Source: Blautia sp. MSJ-19 (lineage in GTDB: Bacteria; Bacillota; Clostridia; Lachnospirales; Lachnospiraceae). Taken from it: a stretch of 64,000 nucleotides of DNA. The stretch is from positions 62,001 through 126,000 of the forward strand of contig NZ_JAHLQA010000035.1 in NCBI RefSeq assembly GCF_018918125.1. The letters are read 5' to 3'. Position 1 is the stretch's first letter, and the number at the start of each line of letters is the position of its first letter. Shown here piece after piece: positions 59,594-64,000 of this stretch. Under the pieces are notes generated by a model. That model was not told where the DNA came from. It did no database searches and was given only the letters and a program-made list of their open reading frames with translations. A program made the translations under genes and the position numbers.

Positions 59594-61114
59594 TTATTCG
59601 TAAATTCCATTTACAGTAACATCAAATACTGCTTCTTTTCCTGCCAGTTCTTCTGCAGCATAGTCATCCGGGAAGGTTACAGTTACTTTTACTTCATCCC
59701 CTGGATGAGCTCCTACAAGCTGATCCTCAAAGTTATCGATATAGGTTCCGGAACCGATCACAAGGTCTGTTCCATTGCCATCTGTGCTTCCACCATCAAA
59801 AGCAGTTCCATCGATCTTACCTACATAATCAATATTTACAGTATCACCGTCTTTTACTTCAAGGGAAGAATCTGTGCTGTAAGAAGGTGCTTCTGTGACA
59901 GTTGGTGTTGTTGTCGCTTCAGCTGCTTCTGTCACTTCCGGTGTAACTGTTGCATCCGCAGACTCAGTTACTTCTGGTGTCTCAGTAACTTCTGCATCCT
60001 CTGTATCTTCTGTTACTTCTTCAGCAGCCTCTTCTGTCGGTTCTGGTGTAGCAGTTGCAAAAGAGAATTTGTGATTATCTGTAACCTTCAGAGTCTTAAG
60101 AACCTTCTTCTCTACCGTAATGTCAGCATCAGCCAGCCATTTATCTGTTGTCTCTGTGTAAAGATTGCTCTCTCTTGTAGAAATGATGGATTCTTTCTTT
60201 GTTTCTGTAGCTTCTTCGTCATTTACTTTATCCAGTTTCACTACATAGTAAGCAGAGTCTGTTTCAATGACATCCGGTCCGACTTCTCCATCTTTCAGAG
60301 TTCTGAGCACTTCCATAACCTCATCCGGATATGTACTTGCAGAACTGCTGTCAGATTCCTCATCAGAGTCTTCCTCTGCAGCATCTTCATTTGCATCAAA
60401 TGAACCACTTAAAACAGAATAAGAATCATCTACAGATTTGACGATTTCACTGAAATCTGCTTCCGGATCTGCACTCAGATCATCAAGGATTGTCTGTGCA
60501 TCTTCTTTTTTCTGCTCAATCTCATCATCACTGAGATCTGCTGTGCTGATGCTTACATAATCAAAGGAGGACTGCTGTGCTTCCTCATCAGAAACATCCT
60601 TATCTACATCTGCAATGATCGGATCATGGATTCTGTTCTTGTATGTCTGAAGTTCCAGGTATGTCTTAACCTGATCTTCTGTAACTGCAAGCTCCTGAAT
60701 CGTCTCATCACTGTTGGCTTCCATAAATGCAGCTGCTGCATCAGCAATCTTCTGCTCGTCATCTTCCGTAATTTCCACATCATAATCAGCAGCTTTTTCT
60801 TTCATGATGTACATCAGCTCTATATCTTCCAGACACTGCTCTACAGCCTGCTCACCATAGGTCTTGCCGTCCTCTGCATCCATACTCCAGATAGAATAAT
60901 CAGAGCCGCCCATAAAGCTCTTATACATAGCCTCTGTCTGCGCCTGACCTTCTCTCACAGAAAGACTCAGTATTCCAAGAGGAACCTCTGTACCATCTAC
61001 TGTAACAACTGTCTGGCTTCCATCTAATTTTTTCTCACCACAGCCGGTAAGCATTCCTGCTGCCACTACGCCCGCAAGAGCTGCAACCGCTGTTCTCTTT
61101 GTCATTGTTTTCAT
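59594..61114 (-). CDS. PrsA-like foldase fused to a C-terminal FKBP-type PPIase (lipoprotein)
   Basis: About 506 residues with start at 61114. A lipobox (AAGMLTGCG) with Cys near residue 25 makes it a lipoprotein on the outer face of the membrane. Residues about 30-330 resemble a SurA/PrsA-type chaperone with a weak parvulin-like core. A Glu/Thr/Pro-rich linker of about 65 residues with TPEVTE-like repeats follows. The C-terminal 90 residues are an FKBP domain ([14 protein letters not shown] at the start, [19 protein letters not shown] at the end). This two-PPIase layout is uncommon. Role: folding of exported proteins. Confidence 0.85.
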   Translation of the reverse strand: MKTMTKRTAVAALAGVVAAGMLTGCGEKKLDGSQTVVTVDGTEVPLGILSLSVREGQAQTEAMYKSFMGGSDYSIWSMDAEDGKTYGEQAVEQCLEDIELMYIMKEKAADYDVEITEDDEQKIADAAAAFMEANSDETIQELAVTEDQVKTYLELQTYKNRIHDPIIADVDKDVSDEEAQQSSFDYVSISTADLSDDEIEQKKEDAQTILDDLSADPEADFSEIVKSVDDSYSVLSGSFDANEDAAEEDSDEESDSSSASTYPDEVMEVLRTLKDGEVGPDVIETDSAYYVVKLDKVNDEEATETKKESIISTRESNLYTETTDKWLADADITVEKKVLKTLKVTDNHKFSFATATPEPTEEAAEEVTEDTEDAEVTETPEVTESADATVTPEVTEAAEATTTPTVTEAPSYSTDSSLEVKDGDTVNIDYVGKIDGTAFDGGSTDGNGTDLVIGSGTYIDNFEDQLVGAHPGDEVKVTVTFPDDYAAEELAGKEAVFDVTVNGIYE

Positions 61115-61295
61115 CTCTTCCTCCATTGCTTCACAATTCTAGTACAGCATATAAATAAGAGTATAAACTTTTTTCCCTTTAAGAGCAAGGAGAATCATAA
61201 AAATAGCCGTTTTTCACGGATATTTCACAGATTCTCCCCATATATTTCTTATATTAAATTCTCTTCATAAAGGTTTTTTGAAATAATCTTCCGCC

Positions 61296-64000
61296 TTACT
61301 CTTCCACAAGTGTTTCCAGTTCTGTCAGGAAACCCGTCAGTGCTGTCAGAAGATTTCCGACACCCTCCGGCGTAAAGATAAATTTCGGCTCCTGCTCATT
61401 CTTGAACTGTAAACCTCTTCTGTATTTCTGCATCAGTACAGGAATTCCGGCCGGATTCAGTTTTGCGCGCTCATACAACGTGATCTTCAGGTCTTTTCCA
61501 AGCTGTTTGATCTCCACCACATAGCAGCGGTGCGCCAGCGCTTTCATACGGGCAATCGACAAGAGATTCAACACAGCCTTCGGCAGCTCTCCAAAACGAT
61601 CCAGAAGCTCTTCCAGCATATCATCATAATCCTGTTGCGTCTCGATTCCCGCAATTCGCTTGTAAATATCCAGCTTCTGATATTCGTTACTGATATAGGA
61701 ATCCGGAATAAATGCATCCATATTCAGATCGATCGTTGTCTCAAAATCTTCCATGATATGAATTCCTTTTGCCTCTTTGACCGCCTCACTGAGCATCTTA
61801 CAATACAGATCATATCCAACTGCATTCATGTGCCCATGCTGTTCCGCCCCGAGCAGATTTCCTGCACCACGAAGTTCCAGATCGCGCATCGCAATCTTGA
61901 ATCCACTTCCCAGATCCGTATATTCCCTGATCGCAGAAAGACGTTTCTCTGCAGTCTCTTTCAGCATCGTATTCCGGCGATACATCAGGAATGCATAGGC
62001 AGTACGGTTCGAACGCCCGATCCTTCCACGGAGCTGATACAACTGCGAAAGACCATAGCGATCTGAATCATGAATGATCATGGTATTCACATTTGAAATA
62101 TCAAGACCGGTCTCAATGATCGTCGTAGAAACCAGCACATCGATTTCTCCGTTGATAAAAGCATACATGACAGCTTCCAGTTCACGCTCACTCATCTGTC
62201 CATGTGCAAAATCCACCCTTGCATCCGGCAGAAGCTTTGCGATCCTTGCCGCCACATCCGCAATGTCATTGACACGGTTATACACATAATATACCTGCCC
62301 GCCTCTTCGAAGTTCACGATTGATTGCTTCTCTTACTGTTTCTTCGTCATACTCCATAACGTATGTCTGAATCGGTACACGGTCCATTGGAGGCTCTTCC
62401 AGAACACTCATATCGCGGATACCGATCATACTCATATGAAGCGTTCGCGGAATCGGCGTTGCTGTCAGCGTCAGCACATCAATATCCTTCTTCAATTGTT
62501 TGATTTTTTCTTTGTGAACGACACCGAAACGCTGCTCCTCATCAATGATCAAAAGTCCCAGATTCTTATATTCCACATCTTTGGAAAGTACTCTGTGTGT
62601 GCCGACAACAATATCCACCTGGCCCTTTTTCAGATCCGCAATTGTTTTTTTCTGCTGCGCTGCTGTTCGGAAACGGCAGAGCAGATCCACCCTCACCGGA
62701 AACTCTTTCATTCGCTGGATAAAGGTGTTATAGACCTGTTGTGCAAGAATCGTAGTCGGTACAAGATATACGACCTGCCGGCTCTCCTGCACGGCCTTAA
62801 AGGCAGCCCTCAGTGCCACCTCCGTCTTGCCATATCCAACATCCCCGCACACAAGACGATCCATGATCTTGGTGCTTTCCATATCCTTTTTGGTGTCCTC
62901 GATCGCTGCAAGCTGATCCTCGGTTTCCTCATACGGGAACATTTCCTCAAACTCTCGCTGCCATACAGTATCCGGTCCACAGACATATCCCTCTTTTTCC
63001 TGACGGACAGCATAGAGCTCTACCAGTTCCCGGGCGATATTCTGTACCGCACCACGGACTCTGGACTTCGTCTTTTTCCATTCCTGTCCGCCAAGGCGGT
63101 TCAGCTTCGGCGGTTTTGCCGTCTCCGCACCGGAGTATTTCTGCAATGCATCCAGCTGGGTTGCAAGGATATACAGATTACTTCCATTACGATACTCGAT
63201 CTTGATATAATCTTTTGCAACTTTATCTACTGCAACCTTCTCGATACCTTTGTAGATGCCAAGTCCATGTTTTTCATGAACCACATAATCTCCTATCGAA
63301 AGTTCCGAGAAATCCTGAATCCTCTTTCCGTTATACTCTTTTTTCTTTTTGCACTTCTTCTGCTCTTTACCAAAAATATCCGTTTCTGTGATGACCGCAA
63401 ACTTAATCAGCGGATATTCAAATCCTTTACGTGCATGACCATAAGCCACCATGATCTCCCCAGGCTGCAGGATACGGTCTGAATCCTGTCCGTAAAAAGC
63501 ACTCAGGCCTTCTTCCTGCAGATCCTTTGCCAGACGTTCTGCACGGGTTCTGGATCCTGACAGCAGCACAATCTGGTATCCGTCTTTTTTGTATTGTTTC
63601 AGATCTTTTACCAGAAGTTCAAAACTGCTCTGATAAGAACCCATAGATTTCACGGTGATGTTAAACAATCCGGATATCTTCCACCCAGATCTTCGCGGAT
63701 CCAGCAGAGACATGGCAACACAATTTCGGCTGTTCAGTTTATGACAGAGTTCTTCCCAGTCGCACATCCAGTTGATGGAAAGATTCGCCTCCCCTTTTTC
63801 CTGTCGATTACGACAACTCTGCTGAAATTCCTCTGAAACATCCTTTGCATTCTCTTCCAGATGATTCAGTTCATCCAGAAAAATAATCGAATCTTTATCC
63901 TCAAAATAATCAAGAAAAGATACTCCATTTTTTTCCATTGGCTGTTCTGACGCCGGATAAATTGTAATCTCATCCAGATTTTCCAGAGAACGCTGACTCT
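61296..64000 (-). CDS. mfd: Transcription-repair coupling factor, partial (N-terminal part outside window)
   Basis: The frame stays open to the window edge (upstream residues read DEITIYPASEQP before the Met at 63938), so the first roughly 250-280 residues are outside. Domains in order: a UvrB-like remainder, RNA-polymerase-interacting CarD-like domain (IGDYVVHEKHGLGIYKG), helicase core with Walker A (GDVGYGKTEVAL), DEEQ box (IDEEQRFG), SAT-like and RG(I)GRSNR motifs, and the C-terminal TRCF domain. It removes RNA polymerase stalled at DNA damage and recruits UvrA. The gene is followed on the minus strand by 169 bp and the foldase gene. Confidence 0.95.
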   Translation of the reverse strand, partial: SQRSLENLDEITIYPASEQPMEKNGVSFLDYFEDKDSIIFLDELNHLEENAKDVSEEFQQSCRNRQEKGEANLSINWMCDWEELCHKLNSRNCVAMSLLDPRRSGWKISGLFNITVKSMGSYQSSFELLVKDLKQYKKDGYQIVLLSGSRTRAERLAKDLQEEGLSAFYGQDSDRILQPGEIMVAYGHARKGFEYPLIKFAVITETDIFGKEQKKCKKKKEYNGKRIQDFSELSIGDYVVHEKHGLGIYKGIEKVAVDKVAKDYIKIEYRNGSNLYILATQLDALQKYSGAETAKPPKLNRLGGQEWKKTKSRVRGAVQNIARELVELYAVRQEKEGYVCGPDTVWQREFEEMFPYEETEDQLAAIEDTKKDMESTKIMDRLVCGDVGYGKTEVALRAAFKAVQESRQVVYLVPTTILAQQVYNTFIQRMKEFPVRVDLLCRFRTAAQQKKTIADLKKGQVDIVVGTHRVLSKDVEYKNLGLLIIDEEQRFGVVHKEKIKQLKKDIDVLTLTATPIPRTLHMSMIGIRDMSVLEEPPMDRVPIQTYVMEYDEETVREAINRELRRGGQVYYVYNRVNDIADVAARIAKLLPDARVDFAHGQMSERELEAVMYAFINGEIDVLVSTTIIETGLDISNVNTMIIHDSDRYGLSQLYQLRGRIGRSNRTAYAFLMYRRNTMLKETAEKRLSAIREYTDLGSGFKIAMRDLELRGAGNLLGAEQHGHMNAVGYDLYCKMLSEAVKEAKGIHIMEDFETTIDLNMDAFIPDSYISNEYQKLDIYKRIAGIETQQDYDDMLEELLDRFGELPKAVLNLLSIARMKALAHRCYVVEIKQLGKDLKITLYERAKLNPAGIPVLMQKYRRGLQFKNEQEPKFIFTPEGVGNLLTALTGFLTELETLVEE

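Noticed and set aside
62202-63482. Long open frame on the plus strand opposite mfd
   Set aside because: It is a shadow of the conserved mfd helicase on the other strand; no ribosome site or family match.
1-64000. CRISPR arrays, IS elements, prophage genes, tRNA and rRNA
   Set aside because: Looked for regular spaced repeats, transposase motifs, integrase motifs and cloverleaf/rRNA signatures; none was seen.

Overview
The window looks like chromosome of a gut Firmicute of the Lachnospiraceae (Blautia/Ruminococcus/Dorea-like). This is inferred from the gene families (YesM/YesN-type two-component systems beside sugar ABC loci, DUF4317, DUF6483, SigI/RsgI, corrinoid methyltransferase plus RACo-type activator), strong AGGAGG ribosome sites, moderate G+C and frequent intrinsic terminators. 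No tRNA, rRNA, IS element, prophage or CRISPR array was seen. A partial histidine kinase enters at the left edge and mfd leaves at the right edge.

0-18 kb is mixed housekeeping and transport: EamA exporter, LysR/MATE divergent pair, an orphan rhamnulose-1-phosphate aldolase, a ProX-type tRNA editing protein, two YitT paralogues, an NSS amino-acid transporter, a DUF362 ferredoxin-like protein beside a MerR regulator, DegV, TetR, then a secreted-protein/sigI/rsgI cassette flanked by two look-alike palindromic terminators, a nitrilase and a J-domain protein.

18-29 kb is a first glycan locus: esterase, ABC sugar importer (binding protein plus two permeases, no ATPase), a divergent sensor kinase/response regulator, GH31 glycosidase and an AraC regulator. 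29-34 kb holds a one-carbon module: a 942-residue single-chain protein carrying a pterin-dependent methyltransferase domain, a corrinoid domain and a URO-D-type methyltransferase domain, divergent from a 2Fe-2S/ASKHA corrinoid activator and a DUF2284 protein. This is the most unusual system in the window.

34.2-35.8 kb is a small toxin-antitoxin island: a HepT/MntA-type pair next to a 27-codon holin-like type I toxin with a convergent antisense RNA promoter, neither the toxin nor the RNA being an obvious gene by length. 35.8-41 kb carries a PadR-DUF1700-DUF4097 operon under a 53-bp concentric palindrome, AzlCD, and a GntR/glycerol-dehydrogenase pair. 41-51 kb is a second glycan locus (HAD hydrolase, GH65 phosphorylase, two permeases, binding protein, divergent kinase/regulator). 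51-53 kb encodes an Hpt protein and a GGDEF-REC-HD-GYP protein. 53.4-57.7 kb is a LacI-controlled cluster with an orphan rhamnose-type binding protein, a polysaccharide-deacetylase-family protein and an esterase. The right end has DUF6483, DUF4317, a PrsA-like/FKBP fusion lipoprotein and mfd.

The common theme is uptake and trimming of decorated plant or host glycans (acetyl esterases, alpha-glycosidase, phosphorylase, possibly demethylation), each locus having its own sensor. Substrates are not readable from sequence.
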